The notes below the pieces were generated by a model. That model was not told where the DNA came from. It was given only the letters and a program-made list of their open reading frames with translations, and searched no databases. The position numbers were made by a program, and so were the translations under genes. A stretch of 64,000 bases of DNA from JAHOYW01 sp963664605 (GTDB lineage Bacteria; Verrucomicrobiota; Lentisphaeria; Victivallales; Victivallaceae), in NCBI GenBank assembly GCA_963664605.1, contig OY761536.1:1-64000 (forward strand). The letters run 5' to 3'. Positions 16,090 to 25,027 of this stretch are shown here, one piece after another (position 1 is the stretch's first letter; every line of letters starts with the position of its first letter).

Positions 16090-18403
16090 CATCAACCTCG
16101 TCTTTAGGATAGGCTATCCGACTGTGATTCATTGTAATCAGAGTCTTAGTAAAACTTTCTCTTATCTTAGTTATTTCAGCAATCGTCAGGTTCGCGTTAT
16201 CCAATTGCCCGTCACGAATACGTTTGCGTATGATCTCCCATACCAGAGCTTCAATTTTATTAGGAGTCGGCTTAATCATCGAACGCCCTGCCGCTTCACA
16301 CGCATCCGCCAGACTTATGATAACAATTTCCTTTTCCACCGGCAAGGGACCCGGGTAACGGTATTCGCTGTCATCTACAGCTATGCCTTTTTCTTTATTT
16401 TCTTCCAGTGCGCGTTTATAAAAATAGTAAACAATATCTGTTCCATGATGTTGCTGTATAGTGTCACGAATAACTTTCCGTAAATTGTATTTCAGCGCCA
16501 GATCAAGTCCTTCCTTGACATGATTAAGAATAATCAAACTGCTCATGCGCGGATGCAGATCAGCGTGTTTATTTTCAGATTCAAAGGTGTTTTCAGAAAA
16601 ATATTCAGGTTTCGCAAGCTTTCCTATATCATGGAACATCGCGCCGACACGAGCTTTTATGGGATTCGCTTTAATTGCTTTTGCCGCATATTCCGCCAAA
16701 CTGGCAACCATCAGGCTGTGATGGAAAGTCCCCGGAGCTTCCAGTTCCAGACGCCTGAGCAGCGGGTGATTGTAGTCACAAAGAGTGAATAACGCCATAT
16801 CAGTAGTTACGCTGAACAATAATTCAAAAACAAAAATCAGGATCAAGGCAGCAGTCGCAGTGACAAAGGCATTACAGAAGAACATACCAACTGCCCAGAA
16901 AAACATTTCCGCTGAAGACGTGAGATGCCAGAATTGATCAAAATCCAACAACCAGAAAGAAAAGAATACAACCAGGAAACTGCGTATAAAAAATACCCGG
17001 TAATTAGCTGCTCTGCGTACTGCTATAGCCGCCAGACAGCAAATCACGATCCCCTCCAAGGCAGTATCGAATGAATTACTCAACATCATTGAAGTTATGG
17101 CGGAAACAAAGAAACCAACGTACAGCGCCACCCTGAAACCGACCATTACAGAAAGCAGGATAGCCGAGAGAGCCAAAGGTATAGCCGCAGTTATCAAGCT
17201 CGGAGAAATTGTAAAAATAGAACTCACAAAATAAAACAGTTTAATAAAAAGATAATTTATCAGCAATGCAACCATTACAATCGTTCCAGTTAAAGCTAGA
17301 CGCTGATTGCTTTTAACTACTTCGGGATGAATATGGTACATATAAAAACCGACAAACAGCATCAGGATAAAACTCCAGGCAAGGTTTTTAATTATCTTCT
17401 GGACAGAATCAGTTTCCTCAAGACGGTTTTGATATTCTTTATCATAAGCCGCGGAACAGTCAAGGTCTTTCTGCGTAATCTTCTGATTCATTGTAATAAT
17501 AACGTCATTCTTTCTCACATCGACTTTGACCGGAGTTACATTTTTTATCGCCTCCTGCTGTTTCTGCGCCACCATTGTAGAGTCAAGGCGCAAATTCCCC
17601 TGATCCCCGATTATTATTTTGAAAGCCTCAGACAGAATTTTTCCCAGCGAGTCGCGTTCTTTCCCGGGGGAATAATATTTGAGAACAACATTCACAATCT
17701 GTTTCGCTGCTTCCGAAGGATCAGGGATAAGCAGAGCAGCCTTAGGGAGCCTGTCACGGTTGGCAGAATCAATTATCCTGATCTGTTGGCCAACCTTATA
17801 GTTATTTTTTTCTGTTTTACTGAATATCCCGGCGCTTAAAGTCGTCGTTAGTTCCTTTGAAAACTGTTCGCGCGCAGTTTTGTTCTGAATAAGCTGATAA
17901 ACGAGATTCAGTGATGAATCATCAAGTTTATCAAGCAAAACACCGAATTTCTTGCTTTCAGGGAGTGTTTTTTGTTTATTTTTAATAGCATTGGCTCTTG
18001 CCGCCACTGCCGCAAAAAATTCTTTTAGCAGTTCCTGCGGATTTTTAAAGGAACTGTCCGTAATTTTGAAATAGAGGGGAACCGATTCGCTGGCTGTTTT
18101 TCTAAGCTCTTTAGTTTTTTCCGTATCAGTATAAACAAAATCAAAATCAGCAAATACAGTCTTCGGAGCCTGCTGTCCCAAAATCAAAGGAGCATTGACT
18201 GGACGCAGGGAAGGCAAAGTAAGCATCAGAGAGCAGATAGCCCAGAGTAAAGCAAGCATAAACAAGCCGAGAACTTTTGAATGTTCGGCAGCGTTAACCA
18301 GCTGATTGTCAGTACGGCGTTTACGTGAGCCGACCAAACCACGCTGTTCCATGCGGCGTTTGCTTAAATGCTGTTCAATAATATTTTTTATCCAGCTAAA
18401 CAC
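15983..18403 (-). CDS. pgpH: 7TM-HD family c-di-AMP phosphodiesterase (PgpH/YqfF-like)
   Basis: An 806-aa inner-membrane protein with an N-terminal membrane helix, a ~300-residue extracytoplasmic 7TMR-HD domain, about seven transmembrane segments and a cytoplasmic HD domain (GTFHHSLMVASLAEYAA, MFHDIGKL, QQHHGTDIVYYFY). PgpH hydrolyses the second messenger c-di-AMP in Firmicutes; whether this organism makes c-di-AMP cannot be told from the window. A Glu/Asp/Thr-rich C-terminal tail overlaps ybeY. The gene order phoH-pgpH-ybeY is widely conserved. Start overlaps phoH by 8 bases. Confidence 0.9.
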   Translation of the reverse strand: MFSWIKNIIEQHLSKRRMEQRGLVGSRKRRTDNQLVNAAEHSKVLGLFMLALLWAICSLMLTLPSLRPVNAPLILGQQAPKTVFADFDFVYTDTEKTKELRKTASESVPLYFKITDSSFKNPQELLKEFFAAVAARANAIKNKQKTLPESKKFGVLLDKLDDSSLNLVYQLIQNKTAREQFSKELTTTLSAGIFSKTEKNNYKVGQQIRIIDSANRDRLPKAALLIPDPSEAAKQIVNVVLKYYSPGKERDSLGKILSEAFKIIIGDQGNLRLDSTMVAQKQQEAIKNVTPVKVDVRKNDVIITMNQKITQKDLDCSAAYDKEYQNRLEETDSVQKIIKNLAWSFILMLFVGFYMYHIHPEVVKSNQRLALTGTIVMVALLINYLFIKLFYFVSSIFTISPSLITAAIPLALSAILLSVMVGFRVALYVGFFVSAITSMMLSNSFDTALEGIVICCLAAIAVRRAANYRVFFIRSFLVVFFSFWLLDFDQFWHLTSSAEMFFWAVGMFFCNAFVTATAALILIFVFELLFSVTTDMALFTLCDYNHPLLRRLELEAPGTFHHSLMVASLAEYAAKAIKANPIKARVGAMFHDIGKLAKPEYFSENTFESENKHADLHPRMSSLIILNHVKEGLDLALKYNLRKVIRDTIQQHHGTDIVYYFYKRALEENKEKGIAVDDSEYRYPGPLPVEKEIVIISLADACEAAGRSMIKPTPNKIEALVWEIIRKRIRDGQLDNANLTIAEITKIRESFTKTLITMNHSRIAYPKDEVDDEDDLFVAAQKKETTTPETDEADDSKGGATDSSAG

Positions 18404-19367
18404 TCTTTTTGCTTCCTTCGTGATAAGCGTTAATTATTTTTTCAACAAGTATATGCCTGACAACATCTTTTGAACTAAATCTGGAAATACCTATTTCCGG
18501 AATATCCTTAAGTATTTTCGCCGCATGCACCAGCCCCGACACCTGCTTATGCGGCAAATCTGTCTGCAACGGGTCCCCGGTAATCACACATTGCGAATCA
18601 AAGCCCAGGCGGGTTAGAAACATAAGCATCTGTTCAGGGGTAGTATTTTGCGCTTCATCAAGAATAATAAAGGCGTTATTCAGAGTTCTGCCGCGCATGA
18701 ATGCCAGCGGAGCGACTTCGATCACATTGCGTTCAATAAGTCCAGCGGCTTCATCAAAATCAACCATATCATAAAGTGCATCATATAAAGGACGCAAATA
18801 CGGCATGATTTTTTCTTCCAGGCTGCCGGGGAGAAATCCTAAATTTTCTCCGGCTTCTTTGGCTGGACGAGTGAGAATAATACGGGCATAATTGCCTTGA
18901 AGCAGTTCTGAGACTGCCATTGCCATTGCCAGATAAGTTTTACCGGTTCCTGCCGGCCCGATACCGAAAGCTATATCATTCTGGCGAATTGAGCGCAGAT
19001 AGTCAAGTTGAGCACGGCTGCGCGGGACAATATCACGTTTTTTAGGGCCTACTTTTATTTTTTCGGCAAAAAGCTGTTTCAATTCACTGGCTGAATCATC
19101 ACGGAAAGCGCGCAGAACCTGTTCAAAATCGTTTTGATCAAGGTGGCGGTTGCGCATCTGACATACATTCGCAAGTTCCTGGAAAAATTCTTTTGTACGG
19201 CTTATTTTCTCTTTTTCGCCAGAAATCTTTATCCAAAAATCGCGAGCCACCAAGCCGACGCCCAATAGGTTCTCGGTCAGTTTTAAGTTTCTTAATGTAT
19301 GATTGGCAAAAACTTCATGCAAAGTCATGCCGTTTTCAAAATAAAATTTATCTTCTTCGTCCGTCAT
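18396..19367 (-). CDS. PhoH-family ATPase
   Basis: A 323-aa PhoH-like ATPase with Walker A GIGPAGTGKTYLAMAMA near residue 140 and Walker B FIILDEAQNTTPEQM. The N-terminal ~110 residues form the KH-like extension usual for PhoH (YbeZ). PhoH partners YbeY in RNA metabolism in other bacteria, consistent with the operon here. ATG 19367 is the only good start. First gene of the phoH-pgpH-ybeY-corC-DUF502 operon; the LysM lipoprotein gene upstream is 23 bases away and may be co-transcribed. Confidence 0.92.
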   Translation of the reverse strand: MTDEEDKFYFENGMTLHEVFANHTLRNLKLTENLLGVGLVARDFWIKISGEKEKISRTKEFFQELANVCQMRNRHLDQNDFEQVLRAFRDDSASELKQLFAEKIKVGPKKRDIVPRSRAQLDYLRSIRQNDIAFGIGPAGTGKTYLAMAMAVSELLQGNYARIILTRPAKEAGENLGFLPGSLEEKIMPYLRPLYDALYDMVDFDEAAGLIERNVIEVAPLAFMRGRTLNNAFIILDEAQNTTPEQMLMFLTRLGFDSQCVITGDPLQTDLPHKQVSGLVHAAKILKDIPEIGISRFSSKDVVRHILVEKIINAYHEGSKKSV

Positions 19368-19390
19368 CGTTGATGAACTGAACTCCGTAT

Positions 19391-19888
19391 TTATGGTAAA
19401 GGGACCCGTAAAGTCATACCAGGAAACACTCTATTGGAATCTTTAAGTAAATCCGCATTCGCGTCTCTTATTTTTTTCCATTTTCTGCCGTCCTTGTAGA
19501 GCTTTTGTGAAATGCTCCAAAGAGTGTCATTTTTCTGGACGACATAAGCTTTAAAGTCTTCTTTTTCGTCAACAGCTGTTACTTTATCAGATAGAACTTT
19601 TCCTTTCTTATCTTCTACAACTACGTCTTTAATTACTACTTCTTCTTTTTTAACTTCCGGTAAAGCGTCTAATTCAGCCGGAATGACATCAGTTGCCGGG
19701 CTTTCGATAGTTCCTTTGATCTTTTCAGGCGGAATTGTTTGCGGACGTTTCCAGGCAGGGTAACTCTTCTTGATATAATCTTCCCAGCGTTTTTCTTCTG
19801 TTCCCAAAGGTGTTTCAGCGAGACGCGGTGCGCAGCCGGCAACGGCAATTAACAGAGCCAAAGCGCTTAAGCAGATATAAGATTTCAT
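19391..19888 (-). CDS. LysM-domain lipoprotein
   Basis: A 165-aa lipoprotein: signal peptide with lipobox AVAGC, a ~85-residue Lys/Glu/Val-rich spacer and a C-terminal LysM domain (YVVQKNDTLWSISQKLYKDGRKW and PGMTLRVP). LysM binds N-acetylglucosamine in peptidoglycan, so the protein should tether the membrane to the cell wall. No catalytic domain. It lies just upstream of phoH in the same direction and has a recognisable promoter at 19945-19973. Confidence 0.85.
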   Translation of the reverse strand: MKSYICLSALALLIAVAGCAPRLAETPLGTEEKRWEDYIKKSYPAWKRPQTIPPEKIKGTIESPATDVIPAELDALPEVKKEEVVIKDVVVEDKKGKVLSDKVTAVDEKEDFKAYVVQKNDTLWSISQKLYKDGRKWKKIRDANADLLKDSNRVFPGMTLRVPLP

Positions 19889-19944
19889 TGTTTTACTCCC
19901 ATTTTTATTGGTCTGACAAATCTTTACAAAAATAATTCCTTTAT

Positions 19945-19973
19945 ACTATAGAGTATAAAGTTCAGTAAAGCAA
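19945..19973 (-). promoter_or_regulatory. Promoter of the LysM-phoH operon
   Basis: On the minus strand TTGCTT, a 17-bp spacer and TATAGT. The -10 lies inside a perfect inverted repeat (TATACT-atag-AGTATA); a similar TATAC...GTATA repeat overlaps the promoter at 23525-23553. Confidence 0.55.
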
Positions 19974-19974
19974 G

Positions 19975-20013
19975 CGACGGGAACACTAAAAAAAGCAAAA
20001 GTGTTGCCCGTCG
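19975..20013 (-). terminator. Large hairpin after fabF
   Basis: A 13-bp stem (CGACGGGAACACT paired with AGTGTT-G-CCCGTCG, one bulged base) lies just downstream of the fabF stop. On the transcribed minus strand the T-rich run sits in the loop rather than after the stem. A smaller nested CCCG-a-CGGG stem followed by T-rich sequence may be the actual terminator. Confidence 0.5.
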
Positions 20014-20020
20014 GGTAAAA

Positions 20021-21277
20021 TCAGCCTTCAAAGCGCTTGAACAAGAGAGCGCCATTGTGTCCGCCAAAGCCGAGATTTACGTTTAACGCAAATTTAATAT
20101 CTCTTTCCTTAGCCTTATTGGGAGTGTAATCAAGATCACAATCCGGATCAGGAGTTTCGTAATTAATAGTCGGCGGAATAAGACCATTTTGTATAGCTTT
20201 CAAACAAGCAATGGATTCGAAACCGCCTGCAGCTCCAAGTCCGTGCCCGGTAGTACCTTTGGTACTGCTGATTGATACAGTTTTGGCAGCTTCTCCAAGA
20301 GCGCGCTTGATAGCTTTAGTTTCATATTTGTCGTTCAAGCTGGTACTGGTACCGTGCGCATTAATATAATCAATATCTTCTGGATTGATTCCGGCATGAC
20401 GCATTGCCATAACCATGGCATTGGCAGCGCCGATACCTTCCGGATTAGGAGAAGTAATATGGAAAGCATCACCAGTAGCGCCATAACCAACGACTTCACC
20501 GATAATGTTTGCTCCACGTTTTTTAGCGTGTTCGAGTTCTTCAAGAACAAGTACGCCTGAGCCTTCAGACATGACGAAACCATCACGGTCAGCATCAAAA
20601 GGACGGCTTGCGTGCATAGGATCGTCATTACGGGTACTCAAAGCTTTCATAGAGCTAAAGCCTGCGACGCCGATAGGAACAATAGATGCTTCAGAACCGC
20701 CGGAAATCATAATATCCGCATCATTGCGTTTGATCATCCAGAAAGCTTCGCCAATAGAATGAGTAGCTGTGGCGCATGCGGTTACCAGTCCCATATTCGG
20801 TCCCTGAGCGTTATAACGGATTGAGATATTGCCTGAGGCTAAATCGCCAATCATCATAGGAATAAGCAAGGGAGAAACCCTTGAAGGTCCGCGGGCGTCC
20901 AAAGTAGTTTGCTGTTGAGTTATTGTACCTAATCCGCCAATACCGCTGGACACGACTACGCCGACCCGTTCCGGATCAACGCCTTTTTCTGCTACATCCG
21001 CGTCAAAACCGGCCTCTTTCATCGCTTCATCCGCTGCGGCAATTGCATACTGACAGAAAAGATCAAGTCTTTTGGCTTCTTTAAACGGGATATATTTGGT
21101 TACATCAAAATCTTTAATTTCTCCGGCAATACGAGCGCGGTATTCAGAAGCGTCAAAACGAGTTATCGGGCCAATACCACAAAGTCCATTGCTGATTGAA
21201 TTCCAGAACTCGTCAACACTTTTGCCAACGCAGGAGACTATACCGGTTCCAGTTACTACTACTCGTCTGTCATTCAT
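20021..21277 (-). CDS. fabF: Beta-ketoacyl-ACP synthase II
   Basis: A 418-aa condensing enzyme of type II fatty-acid synthesis. The catalytic Cys is in TACATATHSIGEAF, and the two His are in NAHGTSTSLND and KGTTGHGLGAAGG. Full length for FabF; the presence of both His residues and the FabF-type length excludes FabH. Last gene of the fabD-fabG-acpP-fabF cluster. ATG 21277 matches the family start (MNDRRVVVTGTG). Confidence 0.96.
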   Translation of the reverse strand: MNDRRVVVTGTGIVSCVGKSVDEFWNSISNGLCGIGPITRFDASEYRARIAGEIKDFDVTKYIPFKEAKRLDLFCQYAIAAADEAMKEAGFDADVAEKGVDPERVGVVVSSGIGGLGTITQQQTTLDARGPSRVSPLLIPMMIGDLASGNISIRYNAQGPNMGLVTACATATHSIGEAFWMIKRNDADIMISGGSEASIVPIGVAGFSSMKALSTRNDDPMHASRPFDADRDGFVMSEGSGVLVLEELEHAKKRGANIIGEVVGYGATGDAFHITSPNPEGIGAANAMVMAMRHAGINPEDIDYINAHGTSTSLNDKYETKAIKRALGEAAKTVSISSTKGTTGHGLGAAGGFESIACLKAIQNGLIPPTINYETPDPDCDLDYTPNKAKERDIKFALNVNLGFGGHNGALLFKRFEG

Positions 21278-21375
21278 TTAAACGGTTCCTGTTTTATTAA
21301 GAATATAAAAAACGGGTCACGCCATTGTACTGATGTGACCCATTAGTAAGCAAATTCTTGCCTGGAATAATTATA

Positions 21376-21615
21376 TTATTCGCTAACCTGACTTGTGATA
21401 TATTCAACAGCTTTACCAACTGTAGTCATTTTTTCAGCATCTTCATCAGGAATGTCTGCGCCAAATTCTTCTTCCAGAGCCATAATCAATTCAACCTGGT
21501 CTAAAGAGTCTGCGCCGAGATCTTCGATGAATTTTGCGTCATCAGTGATCTGATCTTCTGAAACACCTAACTGTTCTGCGATAATTTTCTTTACTTTGTC
21601 TGCAACTGAAGACAT
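21376..21615 (-). CDS. acpP: Acyl carrier protein
   Basis: A 79-aa acidic protein with the phosphopantetheine attachment site GADSLDQVELIMALEEEF (Ser in DSL). It carries acyl chains between the Fab enzymes. Length and position between fabG and fabF are canonical. GGAGG precedes the ATG. Confidence 0.97.
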   Translation of the reverse strand: MSSVADKVKKIIAEQLGVSEDQITDDAKFIEDLGADSLDQVELIMALEEEFGADIPDEDAEKMTTVGKAVEYITSQVSE

Positions 21616-21741
21616 AATTTGTCCTCCTTATTTATTTGTTAATGTTTTTCAATATTCTCATATTTATTTGAAACAACTCTTTAACATGCGACATTTTTTT
21701 TAAATTTCAAATATTTTTTAAAATATTGTCGCAAAAAATTG

Positions 21742-22494
21742 TTACATGAGCATTCCGCCATCAATATTTATGACCTGACCAGTAACATAATTAGAGTCAT
21801 CTGAACAGAGGAAATAGACAACGTTTGCAACATCCTCAGGAGTACCGCCGCGTTTCATAGGAATAACTGTCATGAATGCGTCAGTAGCTGCGTCAGAAAG
21901 TTTTCCGGTCATATCTGTCTGGATATATCCCGGAGCCACAGCGTTAACCTGAATATTACGGGTCGCAAATTCTTTTGCGGTAGTTTTAGTCAGGCCGATA
22001 ACCCCGGCTTTGGAAGCGGAGTAATTTGCCTGTCCGGCATTACCCATACGACCTACAACAGAAGCAACGTTAACAATTTTTCCGGTGCGCGCCTTCATCA
22101 TTGGACGACAGACAGCTTTGGTAAAGTTGAAAGTGCCTTTGAGATTTACAGCTATAACCAGATCCCAGTCCTGTTCGGTCATACGCATCATGAGAGTGTC
22201 ACGGGTTATACCGGCGTTATTAACTAATATATCAATTTTGCCGAATTCCTTTATAACAGCGTCAACAGTTTCGTTAGCGCTCTCAAGTTTTGACACGTCA
22301 GATGCGAAAGCCGCTGCTTCAACACCTTTAGCCTTGAATTCATTAGCGGTTTCTTCAGCAACGTCAAGCATGATGTCAACAATTGCCAGCTTCGCGCCTT
22401 CATCCGCAAGGCGTTCACAGATTGCCTTTCCGATACCGCGTGCTCCACCTGTTACCAGAGCGACTTTGCCTTCCAGTCGTTTTGCATTACTCAT
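21742..22494 (-). CDS. fabG: 3-oxoacyl-ACP reductase
   Basis: A 250-aa short-chain dehydrogenase: TGGARGIGKAI for NADP(H) binding, NNAGITRD, and the catalytic Ser-Tyr-Lys with YSASKAGVIG. The C-terminal YVTGQVINIDGGMLM is typical of FabG. Reduces beta-ketoacyl-ACP. In operon between fabD (21-bp gap) and acpP (126-bp gap); the gap before acpP is AT-rich with no ORF. Confidence 0.95.
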   Translation of the reverse strand: MSNAKRLEGKVALVTGGARGIGKAICERLADEGAKLAIVDIMLDVAEETANEFKAKGVEAAAFASDVSKLESANETVDAVIKEFGKIDILVNNAGITRDTLMMRMTEQDWDLVIAVNLKGTFNFTKAVCRPMMKARTGKIVNVASVVGRMGNAGQANYSASKAGVIGLTKTTAKEFATRNIQVNAVAPGYIQTDMTGKLSDAATDAFMTVIPMKRGGTPEDVANVVYFLCSDDSNYVTGQVINIDGGMLM

Positions 22495-22515
22495 TGTAAT
22501 TCCCCTTATTTGTGG

Positions 22516-23439
22516 TTATGAGATTTCTAAACTATTAAGACTTTCAATGGAATTAACATTGAAATATTTGATTTCTTTGTCAGTACGGCGCAAGAGTCCT
22601 GTCAGGACATTGCCAGGCCCGAATTCAATCATGGTATCTCCGCCTGCGGCAATCATTTGACGCACACATTCCTCCCAGCGGACACTGCCGGCAACCTGTG
22701 CTTTCAGGTTGTCACGGAGTTCATCAACGCTTTGGGCTGTCGCGGCGGTAAAGTTATGATAAACAGGAACTTCAGGCATTTGAATAGAAGTGGCAGCAAG
22801 AACCTCGCCAAGCTGTTCGCCTGCTTTCGCCATAAGTTTTGAATGGAACGCTCCGGCAACGTTAAGCGGAATAACCTTACGCATTCCGCGTGCTTTGAGA
22901 GCCTCCACCGCAGAGCCAACCTTCTCTTTTTCACCGCTGATAACAATTTGTCCTGGACTGTTGAAGTTAGCGACCTGAATGCCGCATTCCGCGCAAACTT
23001 CCTCGATAACAGCTTTATCTCCACCAAGAACCGAAGCCATCCCTCCTGAAGTTTCGTTACACGCAGCATCCATCAGTTCACCACGCCGGGCAATCAGTTG
23101 GAGGCCGTCGGCAAAAGAAAAAGCTCCTCCAGCAAACAATGCCGCATATTCGCCAAGGCTTAATCCGGCACAAGCTACAGCTTTCACATCAGCGTATTTT
23201 TCTTTAAAAGCAGCTAAAGCGGCACAACTCATTGTGTAAATAGCCGGCTGGCAGTATTTGCTTTCAGTTAATTTTTCAGCAGGGCCGTCAAAACAAATGC
23301 TGCTGATAGACCAGCCCAACGCAGCATCAGCCTGATTAAAAATATCTTTCGCAGCGGCACTGGATTCATATAGATCCCGTCCCATGCCTACGGCCTGAGC
23401 ACCTTGCCCTGAAAAAACAAAAAAACTTTTCATATTCAT
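22516..23439 (-). CDS. fabD: Malonyl-CoA:ACP transacylase
   Basis: A 307-aa acyltransferase loading malonate onto ACP. N-terminal FVFSGQGAQAVGMG and the nucleophile GLSLGEYAAL (Ser) are clear; the catalytic His is in AGAFHSKLM. First gene of the fab cluster. Upstream on the minus strand TTGCTT-17 bp-TACTTT is a weak promoter candidate. Confidence 0.95.
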   Translation of the reverse strand: MNMKSFFVFSGQGAQAVGMGRDLYESSAAAKDIFNQADAALGWSISSICFDGPAEKLTESKYCQPAIYTMSCAALAAFKEKYADVKAVACAGLSLGEYAALFAGGAFSFADGLQLIARRGELMDAACNETSGGMASVLGGDKAVIEEVCAECGIQVANFNSPGQIVISGEKEKVGSAVEALKARGMRKVIPLNVAGAFHSKLMAKAGEQLGEVLAATSIQMPEVPVYHNFTAATAQSVDELRDNLKAQVAGSVRWEECVRQMIAAGGDTMIEFGPGNVLTGLLRRTDKEIKYFNVNSIESLNSLEIS

Positions 23440-23478
23440 TCCTTTTTATTTTTTACAGAAATTCATTTAAAGGCAGGT

Positions 23479-23507
23479 AAAGTACAATACTTTTATATAA
23501 AAAGCAA
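23479..23507 (-). promoter_or_regulatory. Possible promoter of the fab operon
   Basis: Minus strand TTGCTT, 17-bp spacer, TACTTT, about 40 bases before fabD. The -10 is a weak match. Confidence 0.3.
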
Positions 23508-23524
23508 GTTTTCACTCCATACAT

Positions 23525-23553
23525 TTGCAATGAATGTATTTTCCATATATACT
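23525..23553 (+). promoter_or_regulatory. Promoter of the zinc-ribbon gene
   Basis: TTGCAA, 17-bp spacer, TATACT on the + strand, followed by a short leader ending in AGGGAGGG before the TTG start at 23587. The -10 lies in an inverted repeat TATAC...GTATA. Confidence 0.6.
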
Positions 23554-23586
23554 ATAGTGTATAGAATCTAGGGAGGGTTAAACACT

Positions 23587-24018
23587 TTGACTCTTTTGGA
23601 AAAAAACAATTCAGAAGAATTGAAACATCTTGTGAAAGAATGTCCGCATTGTCAGGGAGTAGTTCTTGAGGTTGCCATTAAATGCCGTCATTGCGGCAAG
23701 CTTGTAGACAGTTTCCAAAGCAACTTGTCAGCCCCCTTTGATATTCCTCACAGTTCCAGACTGGAGAACTACATGAGCAGCCATTTAAGTGTTATCTTTC
23801 AGTTCTTCGGACTGCTTCTTATATTTGTCGGCTTCCTGGGAGTCAGTACAATATACTGGCCGCTTATTCTTTTCCCTTTCGGAATATTCTTCTGGATGCT
23901 GGGGGCTATGGGCGCACGCTGGAAAAAATGTGCCAACTGCGGCTGTACAATCGCCTCAAAGGATATATCAAAATGTCCCCGCTGTTATTTTGAATTCCCT
24001 TCGTCTCAGAAAGTTTAG
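23587..24018 (+). CDS. Zinc-ribbon membrane protein
   Basis: A 143-aa protein with an N-terminal zinc ribbon (CPHCQG...CRHCGK), two central hydrophobic segments (VIFQFFGLLLIFVGFLGV and WPLILFPFGIFFWMLG) and a second C-terminal ribbon (CANCGC...CPRCYF). Start is TTG with a strong AGGGAGGG upstream. Both ribbons would be cytoplasmic if the two membrane segments form a hairpin. Function unknown; small double-ribbon membrane proteins are common but unnamed. Confidence 0.75.
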   Translation: MTLLEKNNSEELKHLVKECPHCQGVVLEVAIKCRHCGKLVDSFQSNLSAPFDIPHSSRLENYMSSHLSVIFQFFGLLLIFVGFLGVSTIYWPLILFPFGIFFWMLGAMGARWKKCANCGCTIASKDISKCPRCYFEFPSSQKV

Positions 24019-24085
24019 TATTTGCAACTGGACTTTTACAAAAAAACTATTACCTTAACGCAAACCAGAACCTTAAGGAAACATA

Positions 24086-25003
24086 ATGGCAAATAATGAT
24101 TGTATTAATGTCTGCCTGGCAACAGATAAAAATTATATTCAACATGCAGGCGCAGTCATTGCGTCCATTTTGAAGCATGCCGCTCCTGAAGATGAATTGG
24201 CTTTCTACATCCTTCATGAAGAATTGACAGAGCAGGAGTTGAAAAAAATCCGCGCCCTTAAAGCGATCAGACCATGTACATTTAAATTTATTGTCCCCGA
24301 ACTTGATAATTTTCAGGAACTTAAAGCTCATAAGTATATATCCCATGCCGCATTATTTACTCTCCAACTGCCCAATTTACTGCCTGATGTCAACCGCTTG
24401 ATCTATGTGGACTGTGACCTTGTGGTAGTTACTTCCCTTAGAGAATTATGGGAAACTGATATTGGTGACGCAATTATCGGTGCTGTAGCAGACTACAATT
24501 CTGATTTAGAGGAAAAACAAAAAAGCATAGGATGCGAGGGATTTGTTTACATAAATTCAGGAGCTTTTATTTTTAATCTTGACCTGGCAAGAAAAAATAA
24601 TACCGTAGCATCATTTTTGGATACAGCCGCAGATTTAAAAGAACGCGCAACTTTACTTGACCAGGACGTTATCAATGCCGCGTTGAAAGGGAAAATCTAT
24701 GTATTACCTCTGAAATGGAATCTTTCAACAGGATATTTTAAACGCAAGTACGAGGTTCAGTATTATTCTGATAAAGAAATCATAGAAGCTGTAAAAAATC
24801 CCGGCGTTCTCCATTTTTCAGGCAAAAAGAAGCCATGGAGCTGGCGACGTTGCCGACATGCTTTCTGGTTTGAATACTTTAAAGCAATAAAAAATACCCC
24901 ATGGGGCTCGGCATATTGGAGTGGAATCATTAAAAAAGTTCTGTTTCCTTACAGGAAAAGCAGCGGCCCTGCCGCTGATGCATTTAGTTCCCTCTCGAGG
25001 TAG
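24086..25003 (+). CDS. Glycosyltransferase family 8 protein
   Basis: A 305-aa GT8 enzyme. Features are INVCLATDKNYIQHAGAVIASIL at the start, the metal-binding DCDLVV (D-x-D), and the C-terminal VLHFSGKKKPW stretch, as in LPS galactosyl/glucosyltransferases (RfaI/RfaJ-like) acting on UDP-sugars with retention. Cytoplasmic, membrane-associated in related proteins. AAGGAAAC lies before ATG. Convergent with the GT9 gene, so the pair may serve cell-surface glycan synthesis; acceptor unknown. Confidence 0.88.
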   Translation: MANNDCINVCLATDKNYIQHAGAVIASILKHAAPEDELAFYILHEELTEQELKKIRALKAIRPCTFKFIVPELDNFQELKAHKYISHAALFTLQLPNLLPDVNRLIYVDCDLVVVTSLRELWETDIGDAIIGAVADYNSDLEEKQKSIGCEGFVYINSGAFIFNLDLARKNNTVASFLDTAADLKERATLLDQDVINAALKGKIYVLPLKWNLSTGYFKRKYEVQYYSDKEIIEAVKNPGVLHFSGKKKPWSWRRCRHAFWFEYFKAIKNTPWGSAYWSGIIKKVLFPYRKSSGPAADAFSSLSR

Positions 25004-25027
25004 AGTTCCGTCGTGTAAAGTTTTTTA

